Source of the DNA: Pomphorhynchus laevis | Taxonomy: Eukaryota; Acanthocephala; Palaeacanthocephala; Echinorhynchida; Pomphorhynchidae | Direction: 5' to 3' | Assembly: GCA_012934845.2 (NCBI GenBank) | Contig: WNNJ02000524.1 | Location: 1 to 64,000 of the forward strand | Length of the DNA: 64,000 bases | Shown: positions 1 to 13,100 of the stretch, one piece after another | Numbering within the stretch: position 1 is the stretch's first letter | Layout of the letters: every line of letters starts with the position of its first letter | The notes under the pieces: generated by a model | Seen by the model: the letters and a program-made list of their open reading frames with translations, nothing else | The model's database searches: none | What the model was told of the DNA's origin: nothing | Made by a program: the position numbers and the translations under genes

Positions 1-412
1 GCTTTAATTACTTTAAGCATTTTATTCATATAAACAGAAAGTGGTTTTAATGTACATTTAAACGCACTACATATGAACCTAGGTTTTTTGGATTTTTATG
101 TAATTTTGGATTCCAATATAATATAGGTATAGTTTTATTATCTAATTCAACCTTTATACCCTTTTTATCCATTATAGAACAGTGACTTGTAATAATTGAT
201 TCTAAACTCAACTCACTACGTTCATATGCTGGATTTACATTTAAATCATTAGAATTAACCTCTTTCATTAGTATATCATAATAAAGCTTTTTGCATATGA
301 AGACAAAGTTATTACTAGCTTTATCAATAGTTGTTATTATATAGTTATCCTTTAATTTAGTAAGTTCTTTATACATATCTTTATTAATTTTATCTTTCCT
401 TTTATAATTGTA
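1..412 (-). mobile_element. Naiad-type Penelope-like element, RT N-terminal part
   Basis: The minus strand carries a 109-codon open stretch (376 to 47) that matches, nearly residue for residue, the segment after the Cys-x-Cys linker in the better copy at 12752-13930. It includes '[18 protein letters not shown]' and a downstream 'YWNPKLHKNP' motif typical of Penelope-like reverse transcriptase fingers. It runs off the left edge and abuts an opposite-strand RT palm piece at 421, so two inverted fragments meet head to head. It lies in an intron of, or upstream of, the WDR33-like gene. The fragment has no catalytic palm and cannot be functional. Confidence 0.8.
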
Positions 413-420
413 AATAATAA

Positions 421-790
421 TTTAAATTGAATTAATAGAATCCTTAAATATTTTGATAAATCAAAATTATTTACAGTAGGAACATCTATATTTAAACAGG
501 TAAAAGGTGTTTCAATAGGAGTAATAGTAGCCCAATTATAGCTGACTTGTTTTTAAGCTTTATAGAATATGAATTTGTTCATAACTGTGTAAAAACTAAA
601 TCTAAACAATATAAATATATGAAATATATGTTTCGATACATTGATGATATATGTGTATTTAATTCTAACAATTTTTATTCAATATGTCAACATATAAACA
701 GGTTGCCTTATTCTTAACAAAACCAATATTAATGATAAAGAAAGTATATATCTTGATATGAACATTAAATAAACTTCAATTATCGTAAAT
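421..790 (+). mobile_element. Naiad-type Penelope-like element, RT palm fragment
   Basis: Plus-strand sequence matching 14250-14600 and 38190-38545. It encodes the RT core: a decayed '[17 protein letters not shown]' motif followed by '[17 protein letters not shown]', where YIDD is the catalytic pair. The frame is lost after about 690. It is inverted relative to the fragment at 1-412. Confidence 0.78.
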
Positions 791-929
791 ATGACATATT
801 TTAACATGAAACATTTAAATTTGATGCTGGCATCTTTTTTGGCAATTGTAATTAGCTTAAACAATTATAAATTTTCTTCAAGAAACTTTATCTTAAATTT
901 CAATTTTAAATATTAACAAATAATGATAA

Positions 930-1025
930 TGATAACTATATAAGTTATATATTAAGTTAACTATATAAGTTAACTTTATATATAAGTTAACTTATAAGTT
1001 AACTTATTTAACTTAATATTAAATC
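930..1025. repeat. AAGTTAACTT palindromic simple repeat
   Basis: Four to five imperfect, closely spaced copies of the self-complementary decamer AAGTTAACTT, separated by TATAT runs. The stretch could form hairpins. It lies just upstream of the first visible WDR33-like exon. The rest of 791-1188 is AT-rich with no recognisable gene. Confidence 0.6.
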
Positions 1026-1188
1026 TTATATAACAATTTTTTATTAATTGTTATAAAATCTAAAAATTAAAATATTTATTACATAAATGCAAAATACGTA
1101 AACTCAGTTAACTAATTAATCCCGATCACATAAAAATTGGAAGGAACTTTATTATATTATGAGAATGTTACATCCGATTGACATTTAG

Positions 1189-4100
1189 CTGTATCTTGGC
1201 ATCCGATTCATGAAAATCTATTTGCAAGTGGAGGTGCTGATGGAGGAATGTATTTTTGGCTGGTCGGGTAAATTGCGTTGTTATTTTGTATTTTTAAATG
1301 TTCAACTTTCACCTGATTTTTAGATCTGAATCTGAATTGGCAGCAATGGAAAATGCCCACGACGGAATGATATGGGATTTATCATGGCATCCACTTGGAC
1401 ATATGCTTGTATCAGGTTCAAACGATCACACTACGTAAGTTGCTTCTTTATTTCAATATTATATTATATTAATTCAAAAGTTTTATTAAACCAAATGAAT
1501 TTAATAATTTACATCTAACCAGTTTATTAAATCGAAACCTAAAATCTTTAAATTAAAAAAATCTTTAATTCTTTTATCAAATCTAAAATCATTATTTTTT
1601 AAATAAATATTATAATATTTATATTGTAATATTTTTAACTTAATTTTAATAATCAGATAAATTTAATAATCAGATTAATTTAATTTATAAATTAATTTAT
1701 AGACTAATTATTTTTACAAATTAACCGTAATTTTAATATATTATATCGCTAAACGCTTTATTAATTGATTTTTTCATAATATTCGATTTATAAGGATTTT
1801 ATCGTTATTCTATCAATCGATTTTTTAAGCGCATCTTAAATATACAACGAAGATTCTCGTTGTAGATACATATTAGCATTTATTAAGAATCAAAAACTGT
1901 AATTTATCGTTCAGAGAAAATACGGTAAATGTTATTTCTAGAAAAGGATCACAATTAAGTTATGAAATGTATATATGAAATCCCGATGTTAAATATTCAG
2001 GAACGATCTGGTATAATTGAAAGTCGCATAATTGACATTTTGCAAGTAACTACTGGCATCTTTATAAAATAAAAAATTTGAATTTTCTGAAGATGCTAAT
2101 TTTCTTAACTTTCTTAGCTGGCTTACTCTTTTATTTATACCTTGCCCAGTTTGATCAATGTATATTTCATCGCAGTCTTTACAAGGGATTTTATAAATAA
2201 CGAATGGATTGTTGTTGATGGATTTAATTTTTAAAAAATTATACAATTTAGGCATTATTTTATTGTAAAAAACTATATCATGGGATGTTGAAATTTGGTT
2301 TTCATTAACGTATTTTTTAAAAACGATTATTCCATATATCATTGATATGTGGAATTCCGACATACTTCTGTTCTTTTAAAGGACTAATAATATGAATTTT
2401 ATGAGTCCGTGTCCTATATATAGCCTTTTTAACCGCCCACTCTGGAAACAAGCAATTCTTTAGTTTATCATAGCATTAATAATGATCACATAATTGATTT
2501 CGATGGAACTACCATATCATCAAAAGAATCCAGTATGTTTAAACGTAAGATCTTAGAAGCGTTTTATATTAACAAACTAAAGGATACCTTAATGGTTGGT
2601 AATAAAGCTGACTTTACCTTAAAATTAATATAAACGAAAGCCTTTGATTATAAGAATATTTTGTTATAAACTTCCATTCTTTTAATGGACAAAAATATGA
2701 ATTTTATCTTTTCAAGTCTTAAATAAAGCATTTTTGAGTCTTTACTATGGAAATTGGTTTCTTTTCAAAGTATTAATTATTAAGCCCTCACGTCTTTTCC
2801 TAGCTATTTTTTGTTTTCTTATAGTGGTTTGTGCTTAATGGTGATGACGACAACCAACAATATCTTTAAAACAATTTTTGTAAAATTACTTTTATAAGCA
2901 AAATGTAAATGCTAGTTTAACATGCTTTCTCTTTAGTCGATTTTGGACTAGAAACAGACCTGGCGATACGTTAATAGAAAAGTCAAACGAAGAAGTAGTT
3001 GAACCGCCAAAATTTCACGTATTTTCCGGTAGTTTCAGTTTTCTAGATAATGGCAAATTTACTAAGCTTTAGCTTTTATTGATTTAGTAAACTTAATTTA
3101 GATAAAAAAAACTTGTTAAATAATAAACATTTAAAATTTCTAACCAAACTGTTTTATAAATTTGACTTCTTTTTATAAAACTTATCATGACGGGTTTGAA
3201 TATCTCCTTGAAACGGCGTTGAATGGTTTGTACGAAATGACTTATTTGTGACCAGTTTCAATACTTTGACATGTATATGAAATTGTATGTAATGCCATGC
3301 AATTATTAGAAATCGTATGGTTTAATTTATCAACTTATCACACACTTACACACTTTTGAAAGATTGTATAATTAAATGAAAAAATCATTTTCCTTTTCTA
3401 TTTTGAAACATCAACAAAATATTATACTTTTATTTATTCAATCATATTTAATTTTCATATTTAAATTTTGTTTGTTTTATTTATCAAAATATTTGGATAA
3501 TATAAAAAATATTAAAAGAAAAAATATTTTATTTTTAATGTGCTAACCATTAAAAATAATTTTTTCTTGTTTAAAATCGGTTGTATCTTTTCTTTTATAT
3601 GAATCATATCTTTTATCTTTAAAGGTATGTACATTATATTTTATTTAAGGATTTCTTTAATGAAAATATACATGATAAATTTAATATAAAAATATAATGA
3701 AATGAATGAATCAATGAAAATTTAGATGACAAAGTCGAAGCTGATATTCCGGGGTTGGGCAACGATGAAAGTTTACTTACAACTATTAGACAAAAACGAA
3801 CTGAAGGTAATTTTCAAAGTTAAAGTTTTAAATTACTTTTTATAAATGTAAGAAAATAAATGTTAAGAATTTGCTGGTTTTAAATTAAAATATCATTTGG
3901 ATAAACATTTTTAAATACTCTTTGGAGACTCGTTTCGTGATTCGACTCAGTTTTTGGCATCCTAATTGTGGTCAAGACATTTATAAGTTCTAAGTTTTCG
4001 TTTGCTAAATTCTATATTTTTGATACTCCAGAACTGTTCGGTTGACAGGTTGGTGGGGGCAGTTTTGACAATATACTCTATCAGATAATGTAGTTATTTT

Positions 4101-7100
4101 CGATACTTCATTTATTTAGCCCGTCCTACTCAATTGCTGATATTATTAATTAGAATTTAAAAATACCTGAAACTAAGTTAATATAGTAAGCCCATTTTGG
4201 TATCTGGTTACTTCCACTTTCTTTCCGAATCTTTAGCTTGCTTTAGGCTTTGAATGCTAGTCACTTATTTTCTAACTTGATTTACACGTGCCAAAAGAGA
4301 AATTGTCTTATGCATCTTGGAATGGGCGTAGTTATGCATATATCATCTAACTTACATTTCCTTATAGAGTGTCAACTTTATGTTGACATGGATTTCCTGG
4401 AGATTTTATGCAAGCAAAAGCCTGTGTGTTGTAGTGTCGGTGTTTTTAGGACAGTCTGTTTAAAGCTCTAATTAGGCAATGCAGATAGCCGGCCTTTATG
4501 AAACAAACATGAATATAAAGAACATGCTAATTTGTTAGACTCGTATTTCTTTAATTATTAATTTCAAAACTTAAAAAATACTTAACTACAATAACTAATA
4601 ACTAATTAATGAATAACTAAATAATTATAAGTTGATGAATAAATAATTAATTATTAATCAATAATTAATAAATAATATTAACTGATAATAATATTAATAT
4701 ATTATAATTTTTTTAAAGACAAAAATGTATTCAAATAAAATTAAAATTGTTAATATTAAATGTCGTAAAGGGAAACCGGTGGGCACCGCGAACAACGATG
4801 TAATGATGATACAGTAAGCATCATTTGATGTACCAATGGTATCATGATTATAAAGCTGTAACGGTAACGTTTGTGAGTGTTTTTTATGGAAAAACAAGAA
4901 TACTCGTTTTTGCCATTATGTCATCTATGCCTATCAAACGTCTGCCTGTTCTTCGCTGAGCGTGGGCCACGGATGCACATCGATATCCAGTGCGCAAGCT
5001 GAAGTTCGATAGTCTCTCGGAGGCGTGTTATTTCGTGAGCATATGTGGCGCTCATCTTTGCAGCAAGCTTGTCCGCAAGCCGTTGCAAAAACCTCGGAGC
5101 AGATGTTCCCTCCCTGCTTAAGCAGGAGAGTACAATCGGGGAGAAATTCGCTCTCTCGATCAAAGAGACGCGCTTTTGGTATTTTGAGCACTTCCGCTGC
5201 TCGTGGTATTCCAAGCATGAAATTGTAGTAGATCTGCCGAGGTTCAGCGGAGCGAATGCGTTGAACACGCAGTTGTCGAATTCTACGGCGGCCGCTCGTT
5301 CCGAGCGGCTGCCGTAGAATCCACAATATGCTATGTTTAGCCGTGCGTCTGTGTCGGTGTCGTTGCTGCATGCTCAAAACGAATGTTGTCATCGACCGGA
5401 TTCAACGTCGGTTCGACTGATACACTGTCGCAAACTTCGGTGGGTGTCTTTGCCATTATGTCTCGGATTGAGTCATGCCTGATCGAGGGCTGTCCCCCAT
5501 TTGGGATATGTTAGGCAGTGCGCTATTGAAGTCGTCGAGCCGCAAGAGCAACGAGTAGGTGCGTCTTTGCATATTGTGTTGTAGCGCACGGCGATGGCAT
5601 AGCGAAACATGCTATGTGTTGTCGATAAGTCTGCTGATTTCTAGTGAGGAACGCCGATAGCCACGAGTATTCTTCCTTCACCGTTGAATGCTCGATTGTT
5701 TTACGCATATGTTCGTGAGGCATGTGATAAAATGATTGCCTTGTTGCTAGCCTGTTTTTGTTTGCGCAATGCGGTAGAGAGTTAGCATTGTTCAGATCTC
5801 AATTCGGTCTCTTGTAGCCCTTCCAAGTATGGATCGCACAACATTAGCGAGTTTTTGTATTCTTATTCAGCGATCCGACATGAATCCACTATCCCGAGAC
5901 CGCCGCAATTTAGAGGTAATGAGAGGATAGGCCACAACGAACCGCGAGAGTCATCTAATCGAAGAAAAACGTTGAACTCATTGCGTATTGTACTCTGAAG
6001 AGGGCTGAACCAATCTGGCTAACACTGAATCGTCCGTCGCATGTGAGCCCACTTGTGTTGCAGTGATTTTGTGAAGCAAGTATATGCGATCTGTGTGTCC
6101 AGAACTCCAACTTCAGCTAGTCGCTCGACGAGTTTGCAGAATTTTGATAACTTTGTTTCGATAGAGTTTAGAAGGTGGGGACGATCTCCAACAGGAGCAC
6201 CAAGGATGATCGTTTCGTCGTTTCTATCTCAATTTTACAAAAAGTTGATGTATGTGTGTCGTATTGGCTGTGCATTTCTTGGAATTTACATAGAATCCGA
6301 AAACTGGACCTATGTTACACAACAAATCAAAGACATACTTGTTGTCACTTGATGTGCCGATCATATTACCATCATCAGCATACCAGAACTGTCGGACGTC
6401 CGGAAACCTTGTAACCATATGATGTATGAGCGGTAGCAATCGCGAACGCCGCCATAGTTAAAACATCCACTTGTGTAAAGTCCTCCTGAAATTGAATTAG
6501 CTCTTCACCGATTGCGAAGTTAGAGAGATTGTCGTAAAAGTTGTGCATGACGTTTGATAATGCAGGGCAAATGCGATCTATATTATGAATAGCAGCTCTT
6601 CTTTTGATTTTGTTCAAAGTTTTGTCAGCATAAATCAACAGAATGATTGTCGATTAATGCATATATAATTAATATATTATTGATTGATATATAATTAATA
6701 ATAATTTTAATACTTAATTAATAATTAATAAATATTAATATTTACTAATTTTGATTACTTAAGATTATTTATTCATTACCGTTTCTATTTTTTTATATTT
6801 AAAAAAATAAGTTTTATAAAAATAAATAATGTTATAATATTATTAAAAAATAATATTTATTATTATTTTTTAATATTTTGCAGTATTTAATTTATTATAT
6901 TTATTAATAAATAATAATTTAATTATTAATAATAATTTTAATATTAATTTATTATTTTAATTAATTTATTATTTTAATTATTTTAATTAATTTATTACAT
7001 ATTATTTTATAAATAAATCTTAATTTTTGGATAAAAAATTCAAATTCTTTCAATTTGACATTTAGGATAAGCACTCCACATAATACAAAATTACAAATAA

Positions 7101-10100
7101 AATTTAAAATCTCAAGATTTATTATTTTTACGCTAGCAACAAATATTGCAAAAATGCACATTTCCACTAGATGATGAATGACTAATCGATCGAGCGTAAA
7201 TGCTTTTTAAACTCTTCCAAGTTTAAAAATAAAAAATTTATTTAAATTCAATAACTATACATTTAAATTCAATAACTTACAAAGTAGATATTTTTCAGTA
7301 ATATATTTGTATATTTATAATATAATATTTTTCAGTCATATATATGTATAGGGAGATGACTAAGTTAAAAGTTTTATAATTTTCCGAGCAAGGCCAATGT
7401 CATATTGTAATAGTTATATTATTGCAAATTTCATGTGTCAAACTCTATTATTAATAATTTATTGATAACTATTTTTAGATCTTTGCTGCCATGATAAACA
7501 ATCAGTTTATAGATGATGAATGACTAATCGATAAAGCGTAAATGCTGTAATTTTAAACTCTTCCAAGTTTAAAAATAACAAATTTATTGTTTATTAATTT
7601 ATAATTTATTTAAAACTAATTTTTCCGTGAAATAGTGATATTTTTGTACTTTGAGACGTATCTATCTTTATGGAATAACCTCATTATTTATATCTTAATA
7701 ATTATAAAACAATTTACAAATTGTTTAAAACAATTTTGGTTCAATTACTTTAAAACAATAATTGGTTAAAACAATTTTCTTGATAAAAGTTTCTTTGTTA
7801 TTAATACTTACAAACTGAAAATCGGCCGTAACAATAATGTATTGATAAATTTTTTAATAATAATATTTAATCCGAATTTACAGAAAATAAGGTTCCCTCA
7901 AATGGGTCACTACTGTCATAATTCGTAAATGTACAAAAGTTATGAAACATTCCAACGTAGAAAGAAAACAATAACCCATTCGTCCAATTGAAGCTATTCC
8001 AGTCACCGCGTTCCCCATGGAACGCGGTGGAACGCGGTATATATATATACAATATATCAATGTATTGATAATAATTACAATAATAATTTGATTATTAATT
8101 GATTTAATTTAATAATAATTATAATTTGATTATAATTATATCAAATCGAAAGTACAATTATATCGTCACAATTATACAAATCCTTTAATTTGTAGAAAGT
8201 TTGCTTTTATTTAGATCTAAAGTATGAAAATAAGATGGGCGAAGTATCAGAAAGCTTGAGTGCAGCTGCACGTGATGAAGAGCTTCGGCGAAAACGGGTG
8301 AGATTCATTGCATGGAACAAATAAGTTCAATTCATATTATTATAAACAATTAATAATAATATAATAATTTATTAAGTAATTTATTTGTTAAGTAAATTAT
8401 CCGGAAATTGGGTTGTGGAGGCAGTGCACGGATTAGAAGTGACCAAATCAAATAAGCTAACTGAGTATTCGTATTTAATATAATTATAAACTAAACAAAA
8501 CATAATAATGCTAAATCAAAATTTTATAATTAAATAATAAAATAAATAATTGTTTTTAGATTTTCTATAATTTTAACTTATTTTCAAAAGTTAAATTTTT
8601 ATTTTCAAAAGTTTATTAGTTAAACTTTTAAGCTTTTTATTTTCAAAAGTTAAATTTTTAAAAACTTGAATTTAAGAATTCAAAAATAAAAAATGATAAG
8701 AATTTGGCATTGCTTTAACTTAAAATATTTAACTTATAATTTAACTTATAAATTATTAAAGTGTGATGTATGATCAAAGATAAAAATATAACAAAATTAG
8801 GAACAGTATAACTTAAAAATTAGTTATCTCGTGTTGCAATAACAAGCGCGTTTCATTTTTAGATTTCGCCTTGTTAATTCTAATCAGGCAAAATTTGGAT
8901 GTCGGCCATATTAAAGGAAGCTAATGCAAGTGACGGAATATGCTGTGTGGTTTAATGACTCTTAGGCTTACATAACACTGATTGGATGATATGTATAGTA
9001 TAAGTTTAATATATGCAGATATTATATATTTTTATAATCCTGAATCGATTTATTATTAAATTCTTAAAATTTAATACTGAAAAATATTTATATTTACTAA
9101 CTTGCAAATTACGTTTGTCATTTATTAAGCATGGTGTATGTGTTAAGAATGTAACCGCTTCACAGTTGCGAAACTATAATAATCTACTAAAATTTAAATT
9201 AAGTAAAAATAAAGCAACATATACAGAGGTCTGCCTCGGGGTCTGTCACATGAAGCACTTATTAACTAAATTCGTAATTTTATATTAAAAAATATTAAAA
9301 TAAAAACAACAAATTTAACAAATTTTTGAAATAAATAATTATTGAAGTATTAGTTTCCATTATCTTATCCGAGATATTCAAATTTGTCTTTGGCAGAGGC
9401 ACGTCCTTGACTGATATGCTTACATCTTCGTTCTGGTTCGTTGTCATATACTCCGTTTTGAGAATTTGTAATTTTATATTAAAAAATATTAAAATGATTT
9501 ATCTTATAATTGAGTTGGTAAATTAGCGGAAATTAAACCATGCAAATGAAAGGTTTTTGTTAATAAGGTCTCTCCCTATTTTATAATTTTTTATAATTTA
9601 AGTCATCTTAGTTAAAACTATATTTTCAGATTTTTTATTCAGAATTAACGTCATTGATAAAGACGTTTAATTATAAAATTTTAATTATAAATTGTATAAT
9701 TGCAATCTAAGAAATGTTTGAAACGTTTGTATGTTTGCTTTACAAATACATAAGCGGTTCACGGGTAAAATTTTTATTGAAACTATTTATTTTTGTATTT
9801 TTGTGTTAAGCAATTGACATTCACGAAGCCTATTTCTCGAGTTTTTGAAAAAGCTTGGAGTGGATATGATTTGCGAACCCCTTTAAATGTTAATTTAAAT
9901 CGGCCACATTCATTACCGGTTCATAATCCAGCGCCCCAAAACTCTACCGAATGGCGTCCTCCACAATTTGGCGTACGGCTTCCCAACAATCAAGGTAGTA
10001 ATTTTTTTAAGTTGAAATTTATTTATTTTATATAATTTTATAATTAACATATAATATGTTATAAAGAAGAAACATTTAAAACGTGTGGCCTTAAGTCACT

Positions 10101-13100
10101 GAAAAATAAATACACTATTGATATAGCCTAAGAAGGCGAAACGTTGTTGAATGAAGACATTAAAACTTTATTTGGTTTATTTACGGGCATTGATTTAGAT
10201 TTTATAAAATATGACCTAAAAATCGGTAATATATGACCTTTGTCAGAAATACGGTAACTACGTATTATTGATATACTATTTTCTGCTTATTTTCAAGCAA
10301 ATTTGATGACTTTTTGACAACTCAACATTTAAATCATTCAAATCATTTAAACTTTTAATGGGTAACTTTTATGGATGAAAATAGTAGCTTATTCTTGTGT
10401 AAGAATAAGATACTAAGTGATCAAATTTCATAAGAGGAAATACGCCATTGCAGTAACTAGATAATGTAGATGTTCCATTTGATGCATTTTAATTTATATC
10501 GTAAAGATGACATATTTAAATTTACAAAAAATTGCATGAGCATTCATGCATACCATATAAAATAAAATAAATTACATAAAAGGTGTACCAATGGGTGGCA
10601 ATAGAAGCCCAATTATAGCTGACTTGTTTTTAAGCTTTATAGAATATGAATTTGTTCATAACTGTGTAAAAACTAAATCTAAACAATATAAATATATGAA
10701 ATATATGTTTCGATACATTGATGATATATGTGTATTTAATTCTAATAATTTTTATTCAATTAGTGAGCACATTTATCCAGAAAGCCTTATTCTTAACAAA
10801 ACCAATATTAATGATAAAGAAGGTGTATATCTAGATATGAACATTAAATTAACATTAACTAAAACTACTATTCATTTATATCGTAAAGATGACAAGAAAC
10901 ATATTTTTGCATGAGCATTCATGCATGCCATATAATATAAAATATAATACATTAAATAATGAAATTTTAAGAATTGCAACAATATGTAATGATATTTGCT
11001 TTCTTCAAAATCATTTAAATAATTTAATAGATACATATTTTAAACTAGGTTACTATAAAAATAACATCAAGCAGAAAATAGTAAAATATATAAATCAACA
11101 CAATAATATAAAGAATAAATTTAAACTCTTAAGTGGCAAATTTTTATGGATGGATAATAAATAATATACTTTGTATTATAAGTGAATTTCATAAGTGAAA
11201 ACACGTCATTAGCACGTATTTGATCCCGCTGCAATGGTCCGTTGTCAATTATTCTACATTAGTATCGACACAAGATATTTGTGATAATAAATAATTGATT
11301 TACAAATTATTTATATTATTTTTATTTTTATATTCAAATTTTAAATAAAAATCATGTTTATGAATTGACTAAAAAATAACAAACCTTTTATCAGAATAAG
11401 GATTAGAGGTCATCAGGAGGAACTGCTATGCTATCAGGTTTCGGCCGCTAACTCCTCTACCCAACATAGCAGCGGGGCCAAATACATGCTAATGATGTAT
11501 TTCCTCTGAAATAACTATCTAGTATCTTATTCCAATACAAAGTATATTATTTATTATCCATCCATAAAAATTTTTCTAAATACAAAATTTATTTTTTTAA
11601 ATTCATCTTTATATAATTTAGATTTAGTTCTTAGATTTAGTAAAATATTTATTTAATCGAATTTTTAATAGCCTACTGCTATCATCATCAGGAGTATTGG
11701 TTATTCATCATCAATATTGGTTTTGTTAAGAATAAGGCTTTCTGGATAAATGTGCTCACTGATTGAATAAAAATTATTAGAATTAAATACACATTTCATT
11801 AAATTATTGAAAAATAATTTAATGAAATAAAGATTATTCTAAACGAGTTTTTAACTTAGAGCAGCAGTATGATTTACTATTAGAATTTAAAAAAAAACAT
11901 TTTTTTTAAATTGGATAATAAGACTTTTTACATTATAAATTGATTGTTCACTCATATTAGATTATTTATTAGTGGAGAAGTAAAATATTTATTTAATCGA
12001 ATTTTCAATAGCCTACTGCTATCATCTCATAAAGATCCGCCCTAAAGGGACGGATCTAATGATTAACACTTAAGGTTTGTTTCTAAGCCTTAATATTAGT
12101 ACAATTTGCGATAATAATATCGTACTTATGTAAATCTCAAAAGATAACATCTGTACAGCTTAGTTTTGAAAGTAATTTAGCCTTGATATTAGACATGTAA
12201 AATACAGTTAAAGAAGGATTTCATACATCAGAAATATGAAAGCCATTTACTGAATATCATAAACATATAAATAGATAATAGTTAAAATCATCAAAGTAAT
12301 CTTTAAATTGAAAGGTTTGAGTTTGGATTACGCGATAAGGACTCTGTATGTCATTCGTGCGGTGCCAACATTTGAGTTTGAAGGCTTAATAAATCAGATC
12401 AAATAACTGAGTCTACGTATATAATATACAGCATAATAGTCAAACTACATTTCATAAACATATGAGATTAATAGGACATGATATTAAAAACTGTAAATTA
12501 TTTATTTTAGAACATATTATCGAAGAAAACATTTCAATATTAAATCAAAAACTATTAGAAAAATAAGATTTTTGGATTAAAACGCTTAATTTCACGTACC
12601 CATTAGGATTGAATGACGTGGTACAAGGAATTGGCAGAAGTAGTATAATACATAATAAACAACTATATTATAATAATCCGGTTAAACGCAAACCAAGAAG
12701 TCATGGTGATAAAAGGAATAGGAAAAATAGAGTTAAAAATATTAAAAAAATATGTATATAAATGAACAATTAGAAATATTAAAACAACTTTTAAGTGATA
12801 ATAAGCTAAAAGATCTTTATGTAAATATAAGAAGTTTTTCTAAAGATATCATATGTTCAATAAATCAAAAATTAATTAACGACTATGATAGGCTAAGTTG
12901 TATAATAGACAGTTATTGTAATACAAAATACTATAATCGTACAATAAATGTAAATAATAACAATAGAAAATATACATTAACCATAAACTTCATTAATAAA
13001 TGTATAGATAACATAAATATAGCCGGACTTTTAAATAATTCTAAAAGTAAAGAAATAATAGGGTCAGATTTAAGTAAATATATTCCTAAAATAAGGTATA

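Noticed and set aside
5025-5317. Plus-strand ORFs (67 and 90 codons)
   Set aside because: They are antisense shadows of the decayed minus-strand nuclease reading 4921-5268.
7867-8060. Two overlapping 60-codon minus-strand ORFs
   Set aside because: They overlap in different frames across the GC palindrome and show no recognisable protein.
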